Source of the DNA: Flavobacteriales bacterium
Lineage (GTDB): Bacteria > Bacteroidota > Bacteroidia > Flavobacteriales_E > Vicingaceae
Length of the DNA stretch: 7,125 bases
NCBI GenBank assembly: GCA_016763135.1
Contig: JAESUI010000338.1
Coordinates: 1 to 7,125 of the forward strand
Reading direction: 5' to 3'
Positions 1-6,540 of this stretch are shown one piece after another. Position numbers and translations under genes: made by a program. The notes under the pieces are model-generated. The model worked only from the letters and a program-made list of their open reading frames with translations, made no database searches and was not told where the DNA came from. How positions within the stretch are numbered: the stretch's first letter is position 1; each line of letters starts with the position of its first letter.

Positions 1-143
1 TCATTTACATATAAGTAAAGTGTTTTTTTTGAAATGTGTAAATGTCTGGCAATGTCATCCATTGTTAAACTTTTAATTCCATACTTCATAAACAACTCCA
101 AAGCAGCTGCTATAATCTCTAATTCTTTCTCCTTTTTTTCCAT
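1..143 (-). CDS. TetR/AcrR-family transcriptional regulator, N-terminal part (runs off the left edge)
   Basis: Reading leftwards from ATG at 143-141 gives 47 codons without a stop, then the window ends, so only the N-terminus is present. It contains a helix (EIIAAALELFMKYGIKSLTM) followed by a helix-turn-helix (DDIARHLHISKKTLYLYV). This is the classic TetR_N arrangement: helix 1 with 'A..LF..YG', then 'T...IA.....S..TLY.Y'. TetR proteins are usually about 190-220 residues and act as dimeric, ligand-responsive repressors, often of transport or lipid genes. The ligand-binding domain that would specify the effector lies outside the window. The start is supported by a TACATTTG -7 element just upstream. 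Repeats around that promoter (172-217) could be an autoregulatory operator, which is inferred. The gene lies downstream of the NMO-like gene on the same strand but is separated from it by a strong terminator, so it is probably transcribed on its own. Confidence 0.88.
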   Translation of the reverse strand, partial: MEKKEKELEIIAAALELFMKYGIKSLTMDDIARHLHISKKTLYLYVN

Positions 144-162
144 TGCTAATAAAATTATAATG

Positions 163-170
163 CAAATGTA
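163..170 (-). promoter_or_regulatory. Putative promoter -7 element of the TetR-type gene
   Basis: The minus strand reads TACATTTG, a full match to the Bacteroidota -7 consensus TAnnTTTG, about 20 bases upstream of the ATG at 143. No clear TTG -33 element is seen at the usual spacing; the region reads GTTTCCTG. The predicted leader is about 15-20 nt with no Shine-Dalgarno sequence, which is normal in this phylum. Confidence 0.55.
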
Positions 171-171
171 A

Positions 172-217
172 GAAACGTTTTTAATACAGGAAACATTTTT
201 TGTGTTTTTCGTTTCCT
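172..217. promoter_or_regulatory. Candidate operator repeats upstream of the TetR-type gene
   Basis: Three overlapping symmetries lie at the expected spacer and -33 region of the tetR-type promoter. One is the perfect 8-bp palindrome AAACGTTT (173-180). The second is a direct repeat, GAAACGTTTTT (172-182) and GAAACATTTTT (190-200), spaced 18 bp apart with one mismatch. The third is an inverted repeat, AGGAAAC (188-194) and GTTTCCT (211-217). The position suits autoregulation by a TetR dimer, but the bases are AT-rich and some symmetry is expected by chance. The role is inferred. Confidence 0.3.
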
Positions 218-220
218 TTC

Positions 221-261
221 AAAACAAAAAAGAGCCTTGTCTTAATAAAAACAAGGCTCTT
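221..261 (-). terminator. Rho-independent terminator of the NMO-like gene
   Basis: A perfect 11-bp inverted repeat, AAGAGCCTTGT (230-240) and ACAAGGCTCTT (251-261), flanks a 10-base loop (241-250). On the minus strand the stem is followed by TTTTTTGTTTT (229-221). It begins 15 bases past the stop codon of the minus-strand gene ending at 277, so it should end that transcript before the TetR-type gene. The plus-strand side also has T-rich sequence (265-278), so it may work in both directions, though no plus-strand gene reads into it here. Confidence 0.9.
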
Positions 262-276
262 AATGTTTTTTGTTTT

Positions 277-2085
277 TTATACTGTTTCTAAAGTTGGAAG
301 AACAATTTGTGCAACAACAACTTTATAAGCCGCTAATTCTTCACTAAATTTTAATTTAATTGCATCAGACTCTTCTTTCATGTCGCTAATTAAATTTTCG
401 TAGTATTCAATTCCCGAATTTAAATTTGCTTTAAATCCTTCAAAATATTTTACTCTCTTCTTATTTAATGTTTCTAACGATTCGTCAATCTCTTTATTTA
501 AATAATCTATATACATCCCCAACTCTTTAATAAACATATGTGGTCTATCAGTATCGTTTAATACATTTGCTCTTCCATAAATATGATCAACCATTTCATG
601 TAAAGTAGATTCTTTAGAAAAATATGCCATATTTGGCCCTGGACAAAGAGAAACCCCAACTCCATCAGATCGTTTTAATAAATCATTTTCTGAATAAGCA
701 GTCATAACTAATCCTGCACAGATACATGATTTAACGGTTATTTTATCATAAGCTTTTTTATGCTCATCAGTAGTGAGATTTTGAGCTTCTAGTTCTACAA
801 TTTTTAATTTTTGGTATTGTCTTGATGCAAGACAAATAGGTGTTTTAGTAAATTCTGTGTTATATAATTTTAAAAACTGGCTAGGACAAGTACTCCCTGG
901 TTTTCCGTCAGTAATTTTACCCTCTTTTTCTACATCTTTTGTGTTTCCTTTTATGGAATTAAAGGGAACTCCTATAGGAGAAATATCACTCAGATATAAC
1001 TCATTCACTCCTGCTTCCGAAAGTATTTTAAAAGATTCGGCATCAACATTTACAGCTTCAGGAACTAATAAAAACGGTGTTCCCCAACCTACTAAATCAA
1101 CGTTATAGTTATCTAACATTAAGTTGTGCTCATTAGCTGTTCCTACACCTCCTTGTGCAGTAACCAATAGGTCTAACGGCTTAGAAAGCCTCTTTCTTCC
1201 CAGCCCTTCTAGTGCATTATTAAGTATTTCGTGTACTTGCTCTATTAATTCTGCTTTCTTTTCTTTGAACTCTTCTAAAATTGGGCCCATTAAAAACCCG
1301 TCCGTAGCAAAAGCATGTCCGCCACAATTTAATCCAGATTCTACTCTATATTCTGCTACCCAAATTCCTTTCTTCGCTAAAAATTTTCCTTGAACCAATG
1401 CTGAACGATAATCACTTACTTTTAAAATGATTTTTTTATTTAATTGTTCGTTTTCATCAGGGAAAAATTCATTAAAATTAGAAACGTAGCTGTATAACCT
1501 TGGGCTTAACCCTGCAGACAAAACAACTCCAGAAGTTAAATCACTCTTGGCAAAACCTCTTAATGCAGCATGAGCATCATTCATATCTTGAGGCAATTGT
1601 TCTCCTTTTAAAAAATTAGCTTTATCTAATTTGGTCATTATATTTACATCAATCGCTCCAACCTCCATGTTGTCTTTAAGCCATTGTTGTATCTTTTCAA
1701 TCACAGACGAATCACTTTCTTCCGTCATTCTCTTGTATTCTTTTTTAAGTTCCGTAAAATCAGGGAGCATTTCAAAATACTTCGTTAATTCACTTCCTTT
1801 TTCAAAAGATGCATTTTTTAATTCTTTAAATTTATTCTTAACCATTCTATTCATTAGGTTAAGGTATAGGGTAATTCGATGTGCTCTTCTATCAAGATCA
1901 TCTTTCGCCACCTCTATAAACGGAATGTTAAACTTCTTGCAATAGAACTCTCTCATTCTCTCCACCAACAAATCATCTCCTAATGATAGCACAGAAGATA
2001 TTCCAAAAGGAGCAACCTTAAAAGGAGTGTCTATTGTAAATCCAATCCCCATTACTGGAATTTGAAACGTATGTGTTTTTCCCAT
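277..2085 (-). CDS. Uncharacterised 602-aa protein of the nitronate monooxygenase/PfaD-like FMN TIM-barrel superfamily
   Basis: I do not recognise this as a named enzyme. Several segments match landmarks of the 2-nitropropane dioxygenase (NMO) fold in the right order. There is an opening strand PVMGIGFTIDTP with FGISSV (10-32). A strand-helix unit (217-259) ends ESGLNCGGHAF, like the family's 'EAGGH' active-site motif. VTAQGGVGTANEHN (308-321) then VDLVGWGTPFLL (329-340) resemble the phosphate-binding 'AAGGI.....' and 'G..MGTRFL'. GVPFNSIKGN (372-381) resembles 'GRPARxLRN'. Family members bind FMN and oxidise nitronates, or act as enoyl reductases in the PfaD branch. Unlike ordinary NMOs (about 320-380 aa), this protein has a mostly helical insertion at about 60-170 and a long C-terminus. 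That C-terminus has cysteines at 400, 418, 454, 456 and 481 (SCIC, SLCPGPN) and ends in helical, charged sequence. No signal peptide or membrane segment is seen, so it is probably cytosolic. Substrate unknown; FMN binding is inferred from fold motifs only. Confidence 0.7.
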   Translation of the reverse strand: MGKTHTFQIPVMGIGFTIDTPFKVAPFGISSVLSLGDDLLVERMREFYCKKFNIPFIEVAKDDLDRRAHRITLYLNLMNRMVKNKFKELKNASFEKGSELTKYFEMLPDFTELKKEYKRMTEESDSSVIEKIQQWLKDNMEVGAIDVNIMTKLDKANFLKGEQLPQDMNDAHAALRGFAKSDLTSGVVLSAGLSPRLYSYVSNFNEFFPDENEQLNKKIILKVSDYRSALVQGKFLAKKGIWVAEYRVESGLNCGGHAFATDGFLMGPILEEFKEKKAELIEQVHEILNNALEGLGRKRLSKPLDLLVTAQGGVGTANEHNLMLDNYNVDLVGWGTPFLLVPEAVNVDAESFKILSEAGVNELYLSDISPIGVPFNSIKGNTKDVEKEGKITDGKPGSTCPSQFLKLYNTEFTKTPICLASRQYQKLKIVELEAQNLTTDEHKKAYDKITVKSCICAGLVMTAYSENDLLKRSDGVGVSLCPGPNMAYFSKESTLHEMVDHIYGRANVLNDTDRPHMFIKELGMYIDYLNKEIDESLETLNKKRVKYFEGFKANLNSGIEYYENLISDMKEESDAIKLKFSEELAAYKVVVAQIVLPTLETV

Positions 2086-2113
2086 GTTTTGTAGATATAA
2101 AAAATATCGGGAA

Positions 2114-2121
2114 CAAATATA
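2114..2121 (-). promoter_or_regulatory. Putative promoter -7 element of the NMO-like gene
   Basis: The minus strand reads TATATTTG, matching TAnnTTTG, 28 bases upstream of the ATG at 2085. The -33 region is weak: CTG at 2144-2142 with a 20-base spacer. An inverted repeat AAGAAC (2121-2126) / GTTCTT (2134-2139) lies in the spacer and could be a regulator site, which is inferred. Confidence 0.5.
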
Positions 2122-2185
2122 AGAACTTAAATGGTTCTTTACAGCCCTTTTATGGTAAATATTGGTGATATCTCCATATGTTTCT

Positions 2186-2210
2186 ACTAGTCATACTAGT
2201 TGTTTTTTTG
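2186..2210 (+). repeat. Paired ACTAGT palindromes followed by a T-tract
   Basis: ACTAGT (2186-2191), CAT, ACTAGT (2195-2200) form a 6-bp hairpin with a 3-base loop. It is followed by TGTTTTTTTG (2201-2210). It lies between the two divergent promoters. It could be a weak plus-strand terminator insulating the lipoprotein gene from antisense read-through, or a protein-binding site. The stem has only two G-C pairs, so neither reading is secure. Confidence 0.3.
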
Positions 2211-2241
2211 TATCTTTTCATCTTTTAAAATAGCTAATTAG

Positions 2242-2249
2242 TATATTTG
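2242..2249 (+). promoter_or_regulatory. Putative promoter -7 element of the solute-binding lipoprotein gene
   Basis: TATATTTG matches TAnnTTTG exactly and lies 23 bases before the ATG at 2273. No convincing TTG is found at the usual -33 distance; the nearest upstream TTG (2208-2210) is 31 bases away. The octamer is identical to that of the divergent NMO-like gene. Confidence 0.5.
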
Positions 2250-2272
2250 GCAAAATCTAAGTTAAAGTAAAT

Positions 2273-3991
2273 ATGAAAAAAATAGTTTTAAGTTTTATTA
2301 CAGCCTCGGTGATGTTATTAATGTCTTGCGGTGGTGGAGAAAATACAGCATCAGAAAATGATGCTCAAAACAGTGAGTTAAATAGTGAAAATGCTAACCG
2401 TTTAGATTTTGCTATTACAGAGAAATATCATACTCTAGACCCAATAAAAGTTACCAATGTGGTTTCTTTTCATATTGTAAGTCAAATATATGAGCCATTA
2501 CTCCGGTTTGATGAAAAAGATTTATCATTACAACCATTGCTAGCTGAATCATGGTTTGTTAGCGAAGACAACCTTGTCGTTACTTTTCAACTAAAAAAAG
2601 GAGTCCATTTCCAAGACAATGATTGTTTTGAAGGAGGAAAAGGACGGGAATTAAAAGCTTCAGATGTAATTTATAGTTTTAATAGAATTTATTCTGAAAG
2701 TGAGAGGAATTATGCATATAGCCTTTATAAAGGTAAAGTAAAAGGTAGTGAAGAGTATAGAAATTCTGGGGGAGAAATCTCTGGACTAAAAGCACTAGAT
2801 GATTATACTGTTGAGTTCACATTAAACAAACCTTCTTCTAATTTTCATAATCTTTTAGCAACAGTTAGTTCTGCTATTGTTCCTAAAGAAGCTATTGAAA
2901 AAAATGCTGTTGCTGGTTCTGGTCCTTTTACCTATAGCAAAGTAAATGATACTGAAAGTGCTATAACACTTCTCAAAAACCAAAACTATCACATCTCTGA
3001 TAAAAAAGGTAATAAGCTTCCTTATTTAGAATCTGTAGCTTTTAATTATGTTAAATCTGGACAAGATCAATTAAAGATGTTTATGAATAATAAGTTAGAT
3101 ATTATTACAGGAATCCCTCCAGAATCAGTTAAAGATATTGTTGAGTCACAAATTGCAGATTTTCAAGATAAGCCTGTAAAATATGTATTAGGTAGATACC
3201 CTCAAGTTACAACAACTTTTTTAAACTTAAATACTTCTATTGCTCCGTTTAACAAGCTTAAAGTTAGACAAGCTTTAGGTATGGCTGTTAACAAAACAAA
3301 GATTGTTGATGATGTTCTTAAAGGCGAAGCTTATGGTGCCGGCAACCATGGTATAGTTCCTTCAGCAATTAAAAACTACGATTTCTCTTCTGTTGTGGGA
3401 CATGAATATAACGTGAGCAAAGCTAAAGACCTTTTAGCAAATGCTGGATTTCCTGATGGAAAAGGATTTCCTACACTTAAATTTGCTGTTGGAAAAGGTA
3501 ATACAAGTTTAAGAGTTGCTCTCGAAATACAAAAAGAATTATTAACTAACCTAAATATTAATGTGGAAATTTCTTCTTTGTCACTAAAAGAAATAATGGA
3601 ATTAAACGGAACGTCTAAAATCAATCTTTCATTATCAGGATGGTTAGCTGAAATACCTGATCCAGTTACGTTTTTATCGTTATTTTATGGAGAAGATGTT
3701 CCTGCGTCAAATGAAGAGTCTTCATACCCTAACGAATCAAGGTACAAAAATGATCAATTTGATAAATTATATGAAGAAGCATTAGTAACTATCGACACTA
3801 AAAAAAGATACGAGTTATGCTTAACTGCTGATCAAATAATTGCAGAAGAGGTTCCTGTAATTCCACTATGGTACCATGAAAATTATCAATTAATTCAATC
3901 CGTAGTTAAAGATTACCAACCTAACTCTATGAACATTCACTATTTAACTTACGTTAAAATAGAAAGTACCTCTGTAGAAAAAAGCCAATAA
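2273..3991 (+). CDS. ABC transporter family 5 extracellular solute-binding lipoprotein (Opp/Dpp-type)
   Basis: The 572-residue product starts with a lipoprotein signal peptide: MKK, a hydrophobic stretch at 4-17, and lipobox LMSC with the acylated Cys at 19. A low-complexity Asn/Ser/Glu linker follows to about 43. The rest matches SBP_bac_5. It has TLDPIKVTNVVSFHIVSQIYE near 54-74, then KGVHF and the 'ASDVIYSFNRI' segment. APFNKLKVRQALGMAVNK (from 324) is the 'F.d.rVRqAl..Aidr' motif. WLAEIPDP, NDQFDKLYEEA (from 493) and VPVIPLWY (about 528-535) close the fold. Proteins of this family bind oligopeptides, dipeptides, nickel or other ligands outside the inner membrane and deliver them to an ABC permease. 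The ligand cannot be told from sequence. The length is normal for the family. No permease or ATPase gene is adjacent, so the partner would be encoded elsewhere. ATG 2273 is the start because it directly precedes the signal peptide. Confidence 0.93.
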   Translation: MKKIVLSFITASVMLLMSCGGGENTASENDAQNSELNSENANRLDFAITEKYHTLDPIKVTNVVSFHIVSQIYEPLLRFDEKDLSLQPLLAESWFVSEDNLVVTFQLKKGVHFQDNDCFEGGKGRELKASDVIYSFNRIYSESERNYAYSLYKGKVKGSEEYRNSGGEISGLKALDDYTVEFTLNKPSSNFHNLLATVSSAIVPKEAIEKNAVAGSGPFTYSKVNDTESAITLLKNQNYHISDKKGNKLPYLESVAFNYVKSGQDQLKMFMNNKLDIITGIPPESVKDIVESQIADFQDKPVKYVLGRYPQVTTTFLNLNTSIAPFNKLKVRQALGMAVNKTKIVDDVLKGEAYGAGNHGIVPSAIKNYDFSSVVGHEYNVSKAKDLLANAGFPDGKGFPTLKFAVGKGNTSLRVALEIQKELLTNLNINVEISSLSLKEIMELNGTSKINLSLSGWLAEIPDPVTFLSLFYGEDVPASNEESSYPNESRYKNDQFDKLYEEALVTIDTKKRYELCLTADQIIAEEVPVIPLWYHENYQLIQSVVKDYQPNSMNIHYLTYVKIESTSVEKSQ

Positions 3992-4054
3992 TCAGCTTAA
4001 AGGTTAAAGTTTTGAATTATACATTTTCTCCTTTTTTCTGTTTGAGATTAATAC

Positions 4055-4062
4055 GATATTTG
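4055..4062 (+). promoter_or_regulatory. Weak candidate promoter -7 element before the exporter genes
   Basis: GATATTTG matches TAnnTTTG at all but the first base and lies 31 bases before the ATG at 4094. No TTG occurs at the usual -33 spacing. The 102-base gap after the lipoprotein gene shows no convincing terminator, so read-through from upstream is also possible. Confidence 0.3.
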
Positions 4063-4093
4063 TAAGCTGTGGTTATGAGAACAGTATTGATAT

Positions 4094-5245
4094 ATGTGGT
4101 TTAAATTCTCAAGAATAATATTAAGAAACCGATTACTAATTCTAATTTTATTAGGGTTGGTAACCGCTTTTATGGGGTATCGAGTTCAATTTGTGAGCAT
4201 GAGTTATCAGCTTGCTCAAATGCTCCCTAAATCAGACAGTACTTATATTGAGTACCAAAATTTTAAATCAACTTTTGGGAAAGACGGAAGTATTGTTGTA
4301 GTTGGGATCAACAATGACAAGTTATTTGAACTAGAAAATTTTAATGCTTGGTATGATCTAACACACAACATCAAAAACATAAAAGTTGACTTTGTAATTA
4401 ATGGAAAAGACACCGTTGTTAATAGTGTAACAGAAGCACTATCTGTTGCCAACTCTTATACTCTAATAAAAAACAAAGCTGAAAAACGATTTGATTTTGA
4501 ACAAATTGTAAAACAAAAACCAACAACACAAAATGAGGTTGATAGTCTAAAAGAGGTGCTATACAATCTCCCTTTTTATGAAGGTTACTTATACACTGAT
4601 TCAACTGCAACAACATTAATTGCAATTACACTTGATACAAATGTCCTTGATTCAAAATATCGAAATGAACTATTTGAAAAGATTGATTCTGAAGTTTTAG
4701 CATTTCATGAAAAAACAGGAATAAAAGTTCATAAATCGGGGTTACCATATATAAGGGCTAACTCCACCACAAAAGTTAAAGATGAAATTTTAATCTTTTT
4801 AATCCTCTCTATTTTAATAACATCTCTTATTCTTTATCTTTTTTTTAGATCCTTTAAAGCTACAATGTATTCCATGTTAGTAGTAACCGTGGGAGTTGTC
4901 TGGTCTGTCGGAATTCAATCGCTTTTCGGATATAAAATAACCATTCTTACAGGGTTAATTCCTCCATTAATTATTGTAATAGGAATTCCCAATTGTATTT
5001 TCTTGCTTAATAAGTATCATTCTGAATATAAAAATCACGGAAATCAAATCAAAGCATTAAGCAGAGTTATTCAAAAAATTGGAAATGCTATTTTTCTAAC
5101 TAATACAACGACAGCTTTAGGTTTTGCTACATTTATTTTTACAAAAAGTGAGGTTTTAATAGAATTTGGAATTTTAGCCGCTATCGATATTTTCCTTGTT
5201 TTTGTACTTTCTATCCTTATCATTCCAATAATATTTAGTCTTTAA
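4094..5245 (+). CDS. MMPL/RND-superfamily exporter, N-terminal half (frame ends at the domain junction)
   Basis: The 383-residue product is the first half of a COG1033-type RND exporter. It has TM1 at about 11-29, a roughly 200-residue extracytoplasmic loop (30-230), and five further membrane segments at about 231-251, 257-277, 282-305, 328-350 and 355-380. The loop opens with MSYQLAQMLPKSDSTYIEY, the family's region after TM1. TM4 reads IVIGIPNCIFLLNKYHSEY; the acidic residues common at this point in RND pumps are replaced by Pro-Asn. The frame stops at TAA 5243-5245 just after TM6, where an intact exporter would continue into a short linker and the second half. That linker (PKERHTKHLENK) is encoded immediately downstream in the -1 frame, so the stop results from a one-base shift. 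The product could be half of a two-subunit pump, a broken gene, or an artefact of a miscalled T-run. Substrate unknown; lipids or hydrophobic molecules are common for the family. Confidence 0.88.
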   Translation: MWFKFSRIILRNRLLILILLGLVTAFMGYRVQFVSMSYQLAQMLPKSDSTYIEYQNFKSTFGKDGSIVVVGINNDKLFELENFNAWYDLTHNIKNIKVDFVINGKDTVVNSVTEALSVANSYTLIKNKAEKRFDFEQIVKQKPTTQNEVDSLKEVLYNLPFYEGYLYTDSTATTLIAITLDTNVLDSKYRNELFEKIDSEVLAFHEKTGIKVHKSGLPYIRANSTTKVKDEILIFLILSILITSLILYLFFRSFKATMYSMLVVTVGVVWSVGIQSLFGYKITILTGLIPPLIIVIGIPNCIFLLNKYHSEYKNHGNQIKALSRVIQKIGNAIFLTNTTTALGFATFIFTKSEVLIEFGILAAIDIFLVFVLSILIIPIIFSL

Positions 5246-5247
5246 AA
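5236..5247 (+). other. Frameshift point separating the two exporter halves
   Basis: The upstream frame reads TTT AGT CTT TAA and stops at 5245. The downstream frame opens right after TAG 5236-5238 and reads TCT TTA AAA GCC CCA AAA GAA, giving SLKAPKERHTKHLENK. Adding one T to the TTT at 5241-5243 yields FSLLKAPKERHTKHLENK and one 814-residue protein spanning 4094-6537. No canonical X XXY YYZ slippery heptamer is in register with the upstream frame. Confidence 0.85.
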
Positions 5248-5274
5248 GCCCCAAAAGAAAGACACACCAAGCAT

Positions 5275-6537
5275 TTGGAAAATAAGCTCATGATTAAAAT
5301 AGTTGGCTTTTTAGAACACATTGTTAAGTACAAAAGAAAGACTGTTTATGCTGTTACAATTATAATTGTCCTATTAAGTATTTATGGCGTATCCCTAATC
5401 ACTACAACAGGTAACATAATTGACGATTTACCTAAAAATGATCCAATTGTAGAAGATCTCAAGTTTTTTGAAAAAAATTTTAATGGGGTAATGCCTTTTG
5501 AAATAGTTATCGATACCAAAAAGAAAAATGGTGTTTTTGCAGACAATGGAAAAACATTATATAAAATTCAAAAGCTACAACGAGAATTAGCTAATTATAA
5601 AGAATTTTCAAAACCTCTTTCAATTACTGAAGCTATAAAATTTAGCTATCAAGCATATAAAAATGGGAGGCCTAAGTTTTATATTTTACCGCCAGCAACT
5701 GAACTAAAAAAATTAAAAAAATATGTGAATAATAATAATGATAAAAACAGTTTTTCATCATTTATAGATAAAGACAATCAAATTACTCGTGTAAGTTTCC
5801 AAATGGCTGATGTTGGCACTAAAGAAATGGATATTTTACTCGATGAAATTCGCCCAAAAATAGATTCAATTTTTCCTCCGAAAGAATATAATATAAGCCT
5901 GACCGGTACAAGTGTAGTCTTCTTAAAAGGAACCAACTACCTAGTAGAAAATCTATTAACTAGTTTAACCCTAGCTATTATTTTAATTGCCTCATTAATG
6001 TCAGTACTGTTTTCATCTGTTAGAATGGTGCTGGTTTCTTTAATTCCGAACCTTCTTCCATTGTTAACTACAGCAGGACTAATGGGCTTTTTTGGAATCC
6101 CCATCAAACCTTCAACTATTTTAATATTTAGTATTGCTTTTGGAATTTCAGTTGACGACACCATCCATTTCTTAGCAAAATATAGACAAGAATTAAAACA
6201 TCAAAAATGGAATATTAAAGAAGCTGTTTATTTAGCATTAAGAGAAACAGGTGTTAGTATGATTTATACTTCTATCATTTTGTTTTTTGGATTTGGAGTA
6301 TTTACGGTTTCTAGTTTTGGAGGTACAATTGCTTTAGGTATTTTAGTTTCTGTTACATTATTGTTTGCTATGATGGCAGATTTAGTATTATTGCCTTCAT
6401 TATTATTATCTTTAGACAAAGCTTTAACAACTAAAGCATTTAAAAAAGAACCTTTAATTGAAATATTTGATGAAGAAGAAGATATAGACTTAGACGAATT
6501 GGAAATAAAACCAATTAAACACCAAGAATTAGATTAA
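5275..6537 (+). CDS. MMPL/RND-superfamily exporter, C-terminal half
   Basis: The 420-residue product is the second half of the exporter. It has TM7 at about 22-42, an extracytoplasmic loop (43-222) starting TTTGNIIDDLPKNDPIVEDL, then TM8 (223-246), TM9 (249-273), TM10 (279-300), TM11 (325-346) and TM12 (350-378). TM10 carries the acidic pair in FGISVDDTIHFLAKYRQEL (Asp 294 and 295), the usual proton-relay position in RND pumps. The C-terminus is a strongly acidic cytoplasmic tail (FDEEEDIDLDELE, from 398). The frame is open from 5239. The first available starts are TTG 5275 and ATG 5290, neither with a visible ribosome-binding site, and the 29-base gap from the upstream stop could allow reinitiation. 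Because this half has stayed intact over 420 codons, the shift is recent, an error, or tolerated as a two-gene system. Confidence 0.85.
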   Translation: MENKLMIKIVGFLEHIVKYKRKTVYAVTIIIVLLSIYGVSLITTTGNIIDDLPKNDPIVEDLKFFEKNFNGVMPFEIVIDTKKKNGVFADNGKTLYKIQKLQRELANYKEFSKPLSITEAIKFSYQAYKNGRPKFYILPPATELKKLKKYVNNNNDKNSFSSFIDKDNQITRVSFQMADVGTKEMDILLDEIRPKIDSIFPPKEYNISLTGTSVVFLKGTNYLVENLLTSLTLAIILIASLMSVLFSSVRMVLVSLIPNLLPLLTTAGLMGFFGIPIKPSTILIFSIAFGISVDDTIHFLAKYRQELKHQKWNIKEAVYLALRETGVSMIYTSIILFFGFGVFTVSSFGGTIALGILVSVTLLFAMMADLVLLPSLLLSLDKALTTKAFKKEPLIEIFDEEEDIDLDELEIKPIKHQELD

Positions 6538-6540
6538 GTT

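Noticed and set aside
857..1945. Open frames of 83-104 codons on the plus strand, antisense to the NMO-like gene
   Set aside because: They lie inside a strongly supported minus-strand gene, show no recognisable protein motifs, and have compositions expected from reading its codons backwards.
277..2085. Naming the 602-aa protein PfaD (polyunsaturated fatty acid synthase enoyl reductase)
   Set aside because: Only fold-level motifs are shared, the active-site and C-terminal sequences differ, and no pfaA/B/C-type synthase genes are nearby.
3993..4069. Inverted repeat CAGCTTA / TAAGCTG between the lipoprotein and exporter genes
   Set aside because: The arms are 63 bases apart and only 7 bp long, with no T-tract following; not a credible terminator.
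4075..4104. Nine-residue open frame (MRTVLIYVV) overlapping the start of the exporter's first half
   Set aside because: It is too short, begins only about 13 bases after the candidate -7 element, and has no ribosome-binding signal; most likely chance.
3376..4625. Minus-strand open frames of 68-82 codons inside the lipoprotein and exporter genes
   Set aside because: They overlap well-supported plus-strand genes and encode no recognisable domain.
5237..5248. Programmed -1 ribosomal frameshift as the explanation of the exporter split
   Set aside because: There is no X XXY YYZ heptamer in the upstream frame (AGT CTT TAA AAG), and an indel in the T-run explains the split more simply.
5937..6164. 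75-codon minus-strand open frame inside the exporter's second half
   Set aside because: It is antisense to conserved membrane segments including the Asp-Asp motif, with no support of its own.
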